Assembly: GCF_003385235.1 (NCBI RefSeq) | Contig: NZ_PQIA01000069.1 | Span: 1-48,487, forward strand | Source: Amycolatopsis circi | Lineage (GTDB): Bacteria; Actinomycetota; Actinomycetes; Mycobacteriales; Pseudonocardiaceae | DNA length: 48,487 nucleotides | Direction of reading: 5' to 3' | Part shown: piece after piece, positions 23,953 through 32,058 of the stretch | How the letters are laid out: each line of letters opens with the position of its first letter | Position numbering within the stretch: the stretch's first letter is position 1 | Program-made: the position numbers and the translations under genes | The notes under the pieces: model-generated | What the model saw: the letters and a program-made list of their open reading frames with translations, nothing else | What the model was told of the DNA's origin: nothing | Database searches by the model: none

Positions 23953-25146
23953 GTGGCATCTGCGCACCTCAACCGGCGTCGGCTGTTTCAACTGGCCGCC
24001 GGTCTTTCGGTTTTCGGCACCGCCGCGTGCAGCGCAACTCCGGACCGCCCAGCCCCCAACACCGCGGTGCCCAAGCCGGACGGAGCGCTCGGCGCGAACT
24101 TCAACGCCGACCCGGACACCATGGGCTGGGACGAGCTTCAGCGGTGCGGCGCGAAGTGGGTCCGCGGGTTCACCGCGATGCCCGATCTGGACAAGCACGA
24201 CGCCACCGAGAACCCGACGATCAAAACTCTCCTGCAAGCGGTCGACCGCAAGTACGGGACCATTCTCTCCCTCAAGTTTCCCTACTTTCCCGATTCTCAC
24301 AAGCAGATTCCGCGTCCGGGCACTCCGGCGATGCAGGCCGACCTCGCCCGGGTCGACAAGGTGCTGCCCGCGGTCATGGACAAGGTCGACATCCTCGTGA
24401 TCGGCAACGAGCCGTTCATCGAATGCCCGCAGTCCGACTGGAACAACGGCGCTCTCAACGACTTCTACGAAACCGTCACCGACCACGTGCTCAAATATCG
24501 CGCACAGCACCAGGGAAAGACCGTCCTCTACATGGGCGCGCTCAATAATCTCGAAGATCCGAAGTGGACTGGCGCGGGCACCGAACGCTGGATGAAGTAC
24601 GTCCGCGAGACGCCGGAGATCGAGGGCACCGACCTCCATCCGCACGTCGGTGCGCCGGACCAGGTCCAGGCTTTTCTCGATTACGTCCTGCCCAAGCTGG
24701 GCGGCAAGAAGTTCCTCGTCACCGAGTTCTCCCTGGTCCAGCTTTGGAAGAAGCATCTCTCCGACCGGATCTCGCCCGAGTACGCGGCCAAGTACCACGT
24801 TCCCCAGGACACCAAGGTCTGGCAGGTCATCCGCAACGCATTGCGCCAGCCGTTCCCGAAACCGCGGTGGGACGACTTCCTCCGCACCAGTCCGTGGTTC
24901 GAGAACAACAAGAACTTCCTGACTGACCAGACGACGAAGTTCCGCGCGACCGGCAAGCTCGCCGTCGCGACGTATGGCATCGACCAGGGCATTTCCGCGT
25001 TCAAGGGAGCGGACTTCGGGCCGGACACCCCGCCGTGGTTGCTGAACAGCGTGTTCGCGCGGGCGACCGTCCAGAAGAATCCCGACGGCACCGCAGCGCC
25101 GAACTACGCCTGGCTGGAGGAATTCACCGCACTCCAGAAGCGTTAG
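23953..25146 (+). CDS. Tat-exported lipoprotein, glycoside hydrolase-like (TIM barrel)
   Basis: A 397-residue protein. The N-terminus NRRRLFQLAAGLSVFGTAAC combines a twin-arginine motif with a lipobox ending at C26, predicting a folded lipoprotein anchored outside the membrane. The mature part resembles clan GH-A glycosidases: E153 in ILVIGNEPF (acid/base position, after beta-4) and E258 in FLVTEFSLVQ (nucleophile position, after beta-7), plus TDLHPHVGAPDQ between. Substrate unknown. GTG 23953 with GAGAGG upstream is chosen; the long open frame before it is antisense to the hypothetical gene. It sits between cob units but has no evident cob role; its end overlaps the convergent aminotransferase by 23 bp. 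Confidence 0.75.
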   Translation: MASAHLNRRRLFQLAAGLSVFGTAACSATPDRPAPNTAVPKPDGALGANFNADPDTMGWDELQRCGAKWVRGFTAMPDLDKHDATENPTIKTLLQAVDRKYGTILSLKFPYFPDSHKQIPRPGTPAMQADLARVDKVLPAVMDKVDILVIGNEPFIECPQSDWNNGALNDFYETVTDHVLKYRAQHQGKTVLYMGALNNLEDPKWTGAGTERWMKYVRETPEIEGTDLHPHVGAPDQVQAFLDYVLPKLGGKKFLVTEFSLVQLWKKHLSDRISPEYAAKYHVPQDTKVWQVIRNALRQPFPKPRWDDFLRTSPWFENNKNFLTDQTTKFRATGKLAVATYGIDQGISAFKGADFGPDTPPWLLNSVFARATVQKNPDGTAAPNYAWLEEFTALQKR

Positions 25147-26149
25147 CCAGCGCGGCGAGGAAAGCGTCCGTCGTCGCGCGGTCGCGGACTGCGATGCGCA
25201 AGTGATCCGGCCCCAGACCGGGGAAGGTGTCGCCGCGGCGGACTGCGTAACCTGCTTCGCGCAGCCGCAATCGGACGTCCGCGCCGCCGGGGACGCGGAT
25301 CAGCACGAACGGGCCGCGCGGGGTGCCGAGTACAGGGATTCCCAGTGCGGACAAGCCGGATTCCAGGTAGTCGCGGTCGGCTTCCGCAGTGGCGGCCAGC
25401 TTTTCGGCTTCTTCCAGGGCTGCGGGGCGACAGCAGGCGACGGTCGCGACGGCGGCCAAAGTGGACACTGACCAAGGTGGCTGCACGGAGCGAAGACGCG
25501 CGATCAGCGACGGTTCGCCGAGGACGTATCCGGCTCGCAAGCCCGCCAGGCCCCACGTTTTGGTGAGGCTTCGCACCACCACGACACCCGGGATGCGTTC
25601 TCCGGCAAGGCTTTCGACCTCTCCGGGGACGGCATCGAGGAAAGCTTCGTCCACCACGAGCACCCGGCCGGGGCGCGCCAACGCTCGGATGGAATCGGCT
25701 GGGTGCAGGACCGAGGTCGGGTTGGTCGGGTTGCCGATGAAGACCAGATCGGCGGATTCGGGGACCACTGCCGGATCCAGCCGGTAACCGTCCACTTCAG
25801 ACAGGATGACTCGGTCGACCGCGTGTCCGGCGGCGCGCAGAGCGGCTTCCGGTTCGGTGAATTGCGGGTGGACCACCACCGCGTGCTTCGCCGGAAGCGA
25901 AGCCAGCAACGTGAACGCTTCCGCGGCACCGGCGGTCACCAGGACGTCGTCGAAATTCCGGCCATGCCGGGCGGCAACGGCTTCCGCGGCACGAGTGGGA
26001 TCGGGATAGGCAGCCAGGTCGTCCAATGCGGCAGCGAGTTCCGCGCGCAGCCAGGCAGGCGGAACTGGGAGCCGGACGTTCACGGCGAGATCGACGAGAC
26101 CGTCGCCGACCTCGCGATCGCCGTGGTGCTGGAGGTCGTAATCAGCCAC
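25124..26149 (-). CDS. cobC: CobC-like PLP-dependent aminotransferase/decarboxylase (Rv2231c type)
   Basis: A 341-residue fold-type-I PLP protein. The N-terminus DYDLQHHGDREVGDGLVDLAVN is the form seen in the mycobacterial Rv2231c/CobC group. PLP-site blocks are VTAGAAEAFTLL, FIGNPTNPTSV, VLVVDEAFLDAV and the lysine in VVRSLTKTWGLAGLRAGY. Members of this group resemble histidinol-phosphate aminotransferase and L-threonine-O-phosphate decarboxylase; in this context supply of the aminopropanol arm is likely, but a His-pathway role cannot be excluded. GTG 26149 overlaps the cobB stop by 8 bp, making it the last gene of the chlI/D-cobO-cobB unit. Confidence 0.85.
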   Translation of the reverse strand: MADYDLQHHGDREVGDGLVDLAVNVRLPVPPAWLRAELAAALDDLAAYPDPTRAAEAVAARHGRNFDDVLVTAGAAEAFTLLASLPAKHAVVVHPQFTEPEAALRAAGHAVDRVILSEVDGYRLDPAVVPESADLVFIGNPTNPTSVLHPADSIRALARPGRVLVVDEAFLDAVPGEVESLAGERIPGVVVVRSLTKTWGLAGLRAGYVLGEPSLIARLRSVQPPWSVSTLAAVATVACCRPAALEEAEKLAATAEADRDYLESGLSALGIPVLGTPRGPFVLIRVPGGADVRLRLREAGYAVRRGDTFPGLGPDHLRIAVRDRATTDAFLAALANASGVR

Positions 26150-27494
26150 GGACTGCCGCCAGGGAATGGGCGCGCACCCGGGAGGCGAAACGGTCCGCCA
26201 GTTCGGGATGTCCGGCCCAGTGGACGTGCAAGTACGACGCGTGCAACGACTCCGAAGCGAATCCGTCCAGGCCGCGATCCCAGCCCCACGCGGCGGTTTC
26301 ACCGTGTGCGGGAGCGATTTCGGTGCGGTGGAATTCGTGTCCGGTGACGCGTTGTCCAGCTGCGGCAAGCACATTGTCCGCCACCGAAACCGCCCGGCGG
26401 TAACCGAGCTTCCCCCGCGAAGTCATGGTCGCGTCCGCGGCGACGGCACCGACCATCGGCAAGCCGTCCAGAGACCGGCACAGGTACAGCAAACCCGCGC
26501 ATTCCGCGCTCACCGGCATACCCGCGTCGATCGCCGCACCGACGGCCGTCCGGAGTTCCACATTGGACGAAAGCTCGGCGGCATGCACTTCCGGGAAACC
26601 GCCGCCGAAGTACAGACCAGCGCAACCGGGCGGCAATGCCTTGTCCTTCAACGGGTCGATGTCGACCACGTCAATTCCGCGAGCAGCCAGCAGTTCGATG
26701 TTCTCGGCGTAGCGGAAGGTGAAAGCCGGACCGCCCGCAGCGGCGAGAGTCGCAGGTGAACCCTCGAAAGACGGGCCCGGATTCCAGGAAGGACCAGTCA
26801 GCGCGGGAGCGCTCCGAGCCACCCGAACGACGGCTTCGACATCGACTCCGGCGGCGACCCAGTCCGCCAACTCCGGCAGCAACCGCTGCGACTCAGCGGC
26901 GCGTTCGGCGGCTGGAACCAGTCCGAGGTGCCGACTCGGCGCGTGCACGTTTTCGTTGCGCCGCAACGCACCCAGCAACGGGACGCCCGTCGCCTCCAGA
27001 GCGGTGACGATCTCGTCCTCGTGTCGTTGCGAGCCCAGTTTGTTCAGGATCACCCCGGCGAGCCGGACGCGCGTGTCGTACTGCGCGAACCCCAGCACGG
27101 TCGCCGCGACGCTGCGCGAGGCGGCCGAGGCGTCGACCACCAGCACCACCGGTGCGTTGAGCAGCCGCGCGACATGGGCGGTCGACGCGTAACCTTCGGT
27201 GCCCAAAGCGCCGTCGAAAAGGCCCATCACGCCTTCGATGACGGCGATGTCCGCGCCCGCGGAACCGTGTCGCAACAACGGAACCAGCGTGTCTTCGCCC
27301 TGCAGGAACGGGTCGAGGTTCCGCGCGGGGCGACCGGTGGCGAGCGAGTGGTAGCTGGGATCGATGAAGTCCGGGCCGACCTTGTGCCCGGACACGGTGT
27401 GCCCGGCGGCGCGCAACGCGGCCATGAGCCCGGCCGCGATGGTGGTTTTGCCGTGCCCGGAACCGGGCGCGGCGATGACGACCCGTGCTACCAC
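26142..27494 (-). CDS. cobB: Cobyrinic acid a,c-diamide synthase
   Basis: A 450-residue glutamine-dependent amidase acting on (hydrogeno)byrinic acid. The N-terminal P-loop is APGSGHGKTTIAAGL, followed by GHKVGPDFIDPSYHSLATGR and VIEGVMGLFDG, classic CobB/CbiA blocks. The C-terminal glutaminase domain has the nucleophile in SAECAGLLYL and the histidine in LHVHWAGHPEL. GTG 27494 overlaps the cobO stop by 7 bp; the longer open frame upstream is antisense-like and rejected. Confidence 0.96.
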   Translation of the reverse strand: MVARVVIAAPGSGHGKTTIAAGLMAALRAAGHTVSGHKVGPDFIDPSYHSLATGRPARNLDPFLQGEDTLVPLLRHGSAGADIAVIEGVMGLFDGALGTEGYASTAHVARLLNAPVVLVVDASAASRSVAATVLGFAQYDTRVRLAGVILNKLGSQRHEDEIVTALEATGVPLLGALRRNENVHAPSRHLGLVPAAERAAESQRLLPELADWVAAGVDVEAVVRVARSAPALTGPSWNPGPSFEGSPATLAAAGGPAFTFRYAENIELLAARGIDVVDIDPLKDKALPPGCAGLYFGGGFPEVHAAELSSNVELRTAVGAAIDAGMPVSAECAGLLYLCRSLDGLPMVGAVAADATMTSRGKLGYRRAVSVADNVLAAAGQRVTGHEFHRTEIAPAHGETAAWGWDRGLDGFASESLHASYLHVHWAGHPELADRFASRVRAHSLAAVRG

Positions 27495-28102
27495 TCGATC
27501 CCCCGCTGGCCCTTCTGCCCGGCGTCCATCGGGTGCTTCACCTTCGTCATCTCGGTGACCAGATCGGCGGCTTCGATCAATTCCGGCGGCGCGTACCGGC
27601 CGGTGATCACGACATGCTGATGCCCGGGCCGAGAGGCCAAAGTGGACACAACGTCCTCGACCTCGAGCCAGCCCCATTTGAGCAGGTAGCTGAATTCGTC
27701 CAGGACATAGAAATCGTGCGTTTCGGCGGCGAGCCGGCGCTTGATTTCCGCCCAGCCCTCCTGGGCGTTGGCGGCATGGTCCTCTTCGGACCCCTGCTTG
27801 CGCGACCAGCTCCAGCCCTCGCCCATTTTGTGCCACTCGACCGGACCGCCCTGCCCGGTGTCGTCGTGCAGCTTCCCGAGCGCCTTGAACGCGGCTTCCT
27901 CGCCGACGCGCCATTTCGCCGACTTCACGAACTGAAACACGCCGATCGACCAGCCCTGGTTCCACGCGCGCAACGCCATCCCGAACGCCGCGGTGGATTT
28001 CCCTTTCATCTCACCGGTGTGCACGGCGAGCAGCGGACGGTTGCGGCGCTGCCGCGTGGTGAGCCCGTCCTTCGGCACGACGGCCGGTTTTCCCTGCGGC
28101 AT
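27488..28102 (-). CDS. cobO: Cob(I)yrinic acid a,c-diamide adenosyltransferase
   Basis: A 204-residue CobA/CobO-type corrinoid adenosyltransferase that transfers the adenosyl group from ATP to the cobalt. The P-loop is HTGEMKGKSTAAFG, followed by IGVFQFVKSAKWRVGEEAA, a Walker B-like DFYVLDEFSYLLKWGWL and the C-terminal VVITGRYAPPELIEAADLVTE. Its ATG overlaps the chelatase stop by one base (TGATG) and its own stop lies within the start of cobB. Normal length. Confidence 0.97.
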   Translation of the reverse strand: MPQGKPAVVPKDGLTTRQRRNRPLLAVHTGEMKGKSTAAFGMALRAWNQGWSIGVFQFVKSAKWRVGEEAAFKALGKLHDDTGQGGPVEWHKMGEGWSWSRKQGSEEDHAANAQEGWAEIKRRLAAETHDFYVLDEFSYLLKWGWLEVEDVVSTLASRPGHQHVVITGRYAPPELIEAADLVTEMTKVKHPMDAGQKGQRGIEW

Positions 28103-30081
28103 CAGGCAGCCCTTCCCGTCCGTTCGCGCACTGCCGAAGCCAGCGATTCAGCGGCCACATCGGACAGTGGCACGTGCTCTGCTCCCAAGTGTCCAGCCAA
28201 TTCCGCGGCCAGGCCGAGGCGCATCCGGCCGGTCTCGCAGTCCATCACGATCGTCGTCACATCGGTGAGCAACCCCGCGGCAGCCTTCGCTCGCGCGACC
28301 GCGTCGGAGCCGCTCGTGGCACGGCCGTCGGTGACGAGCACCAGCAACGGCCGACGCCGCGGGTCCCGGATCGCCTCGACCCGCAGTACCCGTGCGGCTT
28401 CCAGCAACCCCTCGGCGAGCGGGGTGCGTCCGCCGGTGGGCAAGCCGTCCAACCGGGCCGCAGCGGCTTCGACGCTGATCGTCGGCGGAAGCGCCAGCTC
28501 AGCTTCCGCACCACGGAACGTGACCAGACCGACCTTGTCCCGCCGTTGGTAAGCGTCCAGCAGCAGGGAAAGCACCGCGGTCTTCACTTCCCGCATCCGC
28601 GCGCGTGCGCCCATCGAGCCCGAAGCGTCCACACAGAACAGCACCAGATTGCCTTCGCGGCCCTCGCGCAGTGCGAACCGCAGGTCCGGCGACCGCACCT
28701 CCAGACCCGGACCAGACCGGCCGCGCGCCTGCTGATGCGGTGCGGCAGCACGGATCGTCGCGACCAGGTGCGGACGTCCGTCCCGCACGCTGGGCGGCTG
28801 CACGCCGATCGTCCGGCCGGTGTCGGTGATCGCGCGCGACCGACGGCCACGCTCGCCCTCACCGGTGCCCTTCACCCGAAATACCCGTGCGCGAAACGTG
28901 TCCCCGGCACCGACCGTCTTCTGCGGCGAGGACCCATTGCCCGAAGGAGCTTCCCCCGAAGACTCGGAAGACGGAGCGCCCTCGGACGGGCCGCCGTCCG
29001 GAATCGGCCCACCGTCATCCGGGCCAGGGCCGCCCTCGCCGGGGCCGTCGTCGTCCGGCCCCTCGGGAGGCGGCTGCGCATCCTCCAGCGCCTGTTCCAG
29101 CTGTTCCTCGGAAATCCCGGGCGCGTCAAAGGGATTCCGCCGCCGCCGGTGCGGCAACGCGAGCCGCGCCGCGACCCGGATGTCCTCCGTGGTGACCTCG
29201 TCACGCCCGGCCCACGCCGCGTGCGCGACCGCGGTCCGCGCCGTGACGATGTCCGCGCGCATGCCGTCGACCTCGAACGACGCGCACACCTCGGCGATCT
29301 GCCGCAGCGCCTCGTCCGGCAGCTTCACCGACGGCAAAAGCCGTTGCGCAGCCTCGATCTCCGCCGCCAACGCCGAATCCGCCGCCGCGTAGCCGTCCGC
29401 GAAACCGTCCGGATCCGCTTCGTAGGCAAGGCGTCGCCGGACCACCTCGACGCGCTGCTCCGGATCCCGGCTCGACGCGACCTCGACGGTCAGCCCGAAC
29501 CGGTCGAGCAGCTGCGGCCGCAGCTCGCCTTCCTCCGGGTTCATCGTCCCGATCAGCACGAACCGCGCCGCGTGCGAGACGGAAACTCCCTCGCGCTCGA
29601 CCGTCGCCCGGCCCATCGCCGCCGCGTCGAGCAGCGTGTCCACCAGGTGGTCGTGCAGCAGGTTGACCTCGTCGACGTACAGCAGCCCGCGGTGCGCGGC
29701 GGCCAGCAGGCCGGGCTGGTAGTCGGTGACGCCCTCGGCCAGCGCCTTCTCCAGGTTCAGCGAGCCGACGACCCGGTCCTCGGCCGCGCCGACCGGCAGT
29801 TCCACCAGCCGCGCCGGCCGCCGGTGCGCGGGAACGCCCGCCGCGTGCGGGCCGTCCGGGCACCCCGGGTCCGGACTGACCGGGTCGCAGGAGAACCGGC
29901 AGTGCTCCACCACGTCGACAGCCGGCAGCAGCCCGGCGAGTGCGCGCACCATGGTCGACTTCGCGGTGCCCTTCTCGCCCCGCACCAGGACCCCGCCGAC
30001 CGCGGGCGAGATCGAGGACAGGACGAGCGCCAGACGCAGGTCCGGCATCCCGACGACAGCGGTGAACGGATAGGGCTTCAA
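28102..30081 (-). CDS. Fused ChlI/ChlD-like chelatase ATPase with VWA domain (putative cobaltochelatase subunit)
   Basis: About 659 residues. The N-terminal AAA+ domain has Walker A RGEKGTAKSTMVRAL, Walker B LLYVDEVNLLHDH and sensor GTMNPEEGELRPQLLDRFG. A Pro/Gly/Glu/Asp-rich linker (about residues 330-400) follows, then an integrin-I/VWA domain with MIDAS motif DASGSMGAR. Fused I-D subunits of this kind work with CobN in actinobacterial cobalt insertion, in place of CobS and CobT of Pseudomonas. The TTG start at 30081 is chosen because GAGGGAG lies 5 bp upstream and it yields MKPYPFTAVVG, the expected family start; ATG 30117 is the alternative. First gene of the unit with cobO, cobB and cobC. 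Confidence 0.9.
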   Translation of the reverse strand: MKPYPFTAVVGMPDLRLALVLSSISPAVGGVLVRGEKGTAKSTMVRALAGLLPAVDVVEHCRFSCDPVSPDPGCPDGPHAAGVPAHRRPARLVELPVGAAEDRVVGSLNLEKALAEGVTDYQPGLLAAAHRGLLYVDEVNLLHDHLVDTLLDAAAMGRATVEREGVSVSHAARFVLIGTMNPEEGELRPQLLDRFGLTVEVASSRDPEQRVEVVRRRLAYEADPDGFADGYAAADSALAAEIEAAQRLLPSVKLPDEALRQIAEVCASFEVDGMRADIVTARTAVAHAAWAGRDEVTTEDIRVAARLALPHRRRRNPFDAPGISEEQLEQALEDAQPPPEGPDDDGPGEGGPGPDDGGPIPDGGPSEGAPSSESSGEAPSGNGSSPQKTVGAGDTFRARVFRVKGTGEGERGRRSRAITDTGRTIGVQPPSVRDGRPHLVATIRAAAPHQQARGRSGPGLEVRSPDLRFALREGREGNLVLFCVDASGSMGARARMREVKTAVLSLLLDAYQRRDKVGLVTFRGAEAELALPPTISVEAAAARLDGLPTGGRTPLAEGLLEAARVLRVEAIRDPRRRPLLVLVTDGRATSGSDAVARAKAAAGLLTDVTTIVMDCETGRMRLGLAAELAGHLGAEHVPLSDVAAESLASAVRERTGRAA

Positions 30082-30151
30082 GAGCACTCCCTCGTGGGTC
30101 GGCGTCCGGCCGATCATCGCACAGCGAAGCCTTCGCTTAGGGTGGGAAATC
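30082..30151. promoter_or_regulatory. Divergent cob promoter region with 7-bp inverted repeat
   Basis: This 70-bp gap separates the chelatase operon (-) from the cobL operon (+). It contains the perfect inverted repeat AGCGAAG-C-CTTCGCT at 30123-30137, a possible operator controlling both operons. No B12-box sequence is present, so these operons do not appear to be under a classical cobalamin riboswitch. Confidence 0.4.
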
Positions 30152-31300
30152 GTGCGCGAAGAATCACGCCTGACGGTGGTCGGGATCGGGGCCGACGGGT
30201 GGGCCGGGCTCACCCCCGCGGCCCGCGACGCCGTGCGGCAGGCGGACGTCGTGCTCGGCGCGGAACGGCAACTGGCGACCCTGCCGGAAGACCTCCGGAC
30301 CCGGCCTTGGCCCAGCCCGCTGCTGCCCGCGCTCGACGAGATCCTGGCCGAGCAGACCGGGCGGGTTTGCGTGCTGGCCAGCGGCGACCCGTTCCTGTCC
30401 GGCATCGCCACCACCCTCCGTGACTGCGGCTACGCGCTCGACGTCCACCCAGCGGTCTCCTCGGCGACGCTGGCCCGCGCGCGGCTCAGCTGGTCGTTCG
30501 AGGAAACCGAGGTCGTGACGATCGTCGGCCGCGCCGTCCACCGCGTCGCGCGAGCACTGGCACCCCACCGGAAACTGCTGGTCCTGGGCGGCACCGCGGC
30601 GGAACTGCGCGAGCTGCTCAAAGCCCGCGGCTACGGCGATTCCGCCCTTACCGCCTTGGAAAACCTCGGCTCGGACGACGAGCGGATCACCGACGGCTGG
30701 ACCCGCGACCCCGGCCCGCTCACCGTGTTCGCCGTGCTCTGCGACGGCCCCGGCCTCCCGCTCGTCGGTCTCCCCGACGACGCCTTCGACCACGACGGCC
30801 AGCTCACCAAACGCGACCTCCGCGCGTCCGCTCTCGCCCGCCTCGCGCCAAACCCCGGCGAACTCCTGTGGGACGTCGGCGCGGGCGCAGGCAGCATCGG
30901 TATCGAGTGGTCCCGCGCGCACCCGCTGAACCGCGCCATCGCGATCGAACGCGATCCGGCCCGCGCCGAACGCGTCCAGCGCAACGCCAATGCCCTTGGC
31001 GTACCGGAATTACAGGTGGTCACCGGCCCGGCCCCCGACGCGCTGGCCGGTCTCCCCCGCCCGGACGCGGTCTTCATCGGCGGCGGCCTGACCGTCCCCG
31101 GCGTCCTCGACCAGTGTGTCGAAACCGACGCCCGCATCGTCGCGCACGGTGTCACCCTCGAAGCCGAGCAGATCCTTGCCGCCGCGTACGCCCGGCACGG
31201 CGGGGAACTGCAACGGATCTCCGTGGAGCACGCGAAACCGCTCGGCGGGTTCACCGGATGGACGCCGTCCCGAGCAGTCACGCAGTGGAGCTGGAAATGA
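30152..31300 (+). CDS. cobL: Precorrin-6Y C5,15-methyltransferase (decarboxylating), CbiE-CbiT fusion
   Basis: A 382-residue bifunctional enzyme. The N-terminal CbiE half is a tetrapyrrole methylase with LTVVGIGADGWAGLTPAARD and ASGDPFLSGIATTL. The C-terminal CbiT half has a Rossmann SAM motif, LLWDVGAGAGSIGIEWSRA, and catalyses C15 methylation with decarboxylation of the C12 acetate. GTG 30152 preceded by GGGTGGG. The stop overlaps cobM in an ATGA junction. First gene of a tightly coupled cobL-cobM-oxidoreductase-cobK-bluB chain. Confidence 0.96.
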   Translation: MREESRLTVVGIGADGWAGLTPAARDAVRQADVVLGAERQLATLPEDLRTRPWPSPLLPALDEILAEQTGRVCVLASGDPFLSGIATTLRDCGYALDVHPAVSSATLARARLSWSFEETEVVTIVGRAVHRVARALAPHRKLLVLGGTAAELRELLKARGYGDSALTALENLGSDDERITDGWTRDPGPLTVFAVLCDGPGLPLVGLPDDAFDHDGQLTKRDLRASALARLAPNPGELLWDVGAGAGSIGIEWSRAHPLNRAIAIERDPARAERVQRNANALGVPELQVVTGPAPDALAGLPRPDAVFIGGGLTVPGVLDQCVETDARIVAHGVTLEAEQILAAAYARHGGELQRISVEHAKPLGGFTGWTPSRAVTQWSWK

Positions 31301-32058
31301 CCGTTTACTTCATCGGCGCGGGACCGGGCGCGGCCGACCTGATCACCGTGCGCGGTCGCGACCTGCTCGCGCGCTGCCAGGTGTGCCTGTACCCGGGCAG
31401 CATGACGCCGACTGACCTGCTCGCCTACTGCGCGCCGGACGCCGAACGCGTCGACACCGCGAACCTCAGCCTCGACCAGATCACCGCGAAGCTGATCGAC
31501 GCGCATCGAGCTGGCCACGACGTCGCACGGCTGTGTTCGGGAGATCCGTCGTTGTACAGCGCAGTCGCCGAACAGGTCCGGCGGCTGGAACCGGAAGACG
31601 TGCCTTACGAGATGGTGCCTGGGGTTCCGGCTTTCGCCGCGTCCGCCGCCGTGCTCGGCCGCGAACTGACCGTCCCGGGCATCGGGCAGAGCCTCGTGAT
31701 CACGCGCGCGCAGGCGAGGTCCACCGCGATGCCGGACACCGAAACGCTGGAGAACTTCGCCCGCACCGGCACGACTCTCGCGCTGCACCTGGCGATCAAC
31801 CACATCGAGCGCGTCACCGAAGAACTCGCCGCGCACTACGGCGAGGACTGTCCCGCCGCCGTCGTCGCCTTGGCCAGCCAGCCAGGGGAAACCGTGGTGC
31901 GCGGCACCCTCGCCGACATCGCCGGTCAAGCGCGGGCCGCCGGAATGACCCGCGCGGCCACGATTTTCGTCGGCCGGGTCCTCGCCGCGGGCGGATTCCC
32001 GGACAGTTTCCTGTATTCGAGCACCCGCGATCGGGCGAGCCAACCGGAGTCGTTGTGA
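31297..32058 (+). CDS. cobM: Precorrin-4 C11-methyltransferase
   Basis: A 253-residue SAM-dependent tetrapyrrole methylase. N-terminal motif VYFIGAGPGAADLITVRGRD, then YPGSMTP, RLCSGDPSLYSAVAEQ and VPGVPAFAASAAVLGREL are specific to CobM/CbiF. Methylates C11 of precorrin-4 to give precorrin-5. It overlaps cobL by ATGA and the following oxidoreductase by GTGA, both 4 bp. Confidence 0.97.
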   Translation: MTVYFIGAGPGAADLITVRGRDLLARCQVCLYPGSMTPTDLLAYCAPDAERVDTANLSLDQITAKLIDAHRAGHDVARLCSGDPSLYSAVAEQVRRLEPEDVPYEMVPGVPAFAASAAVLGRELTVPGIGQSLVITRAQARSTAMPDTETLENFARTGTTLALHLAINHIERVTEELAAHYGEDCPAAVVALASQPGETVVRGTLADIAGQARAAGMTRAATIFVGRVLAAGGFPDSFLYSSTRDRASQPESL

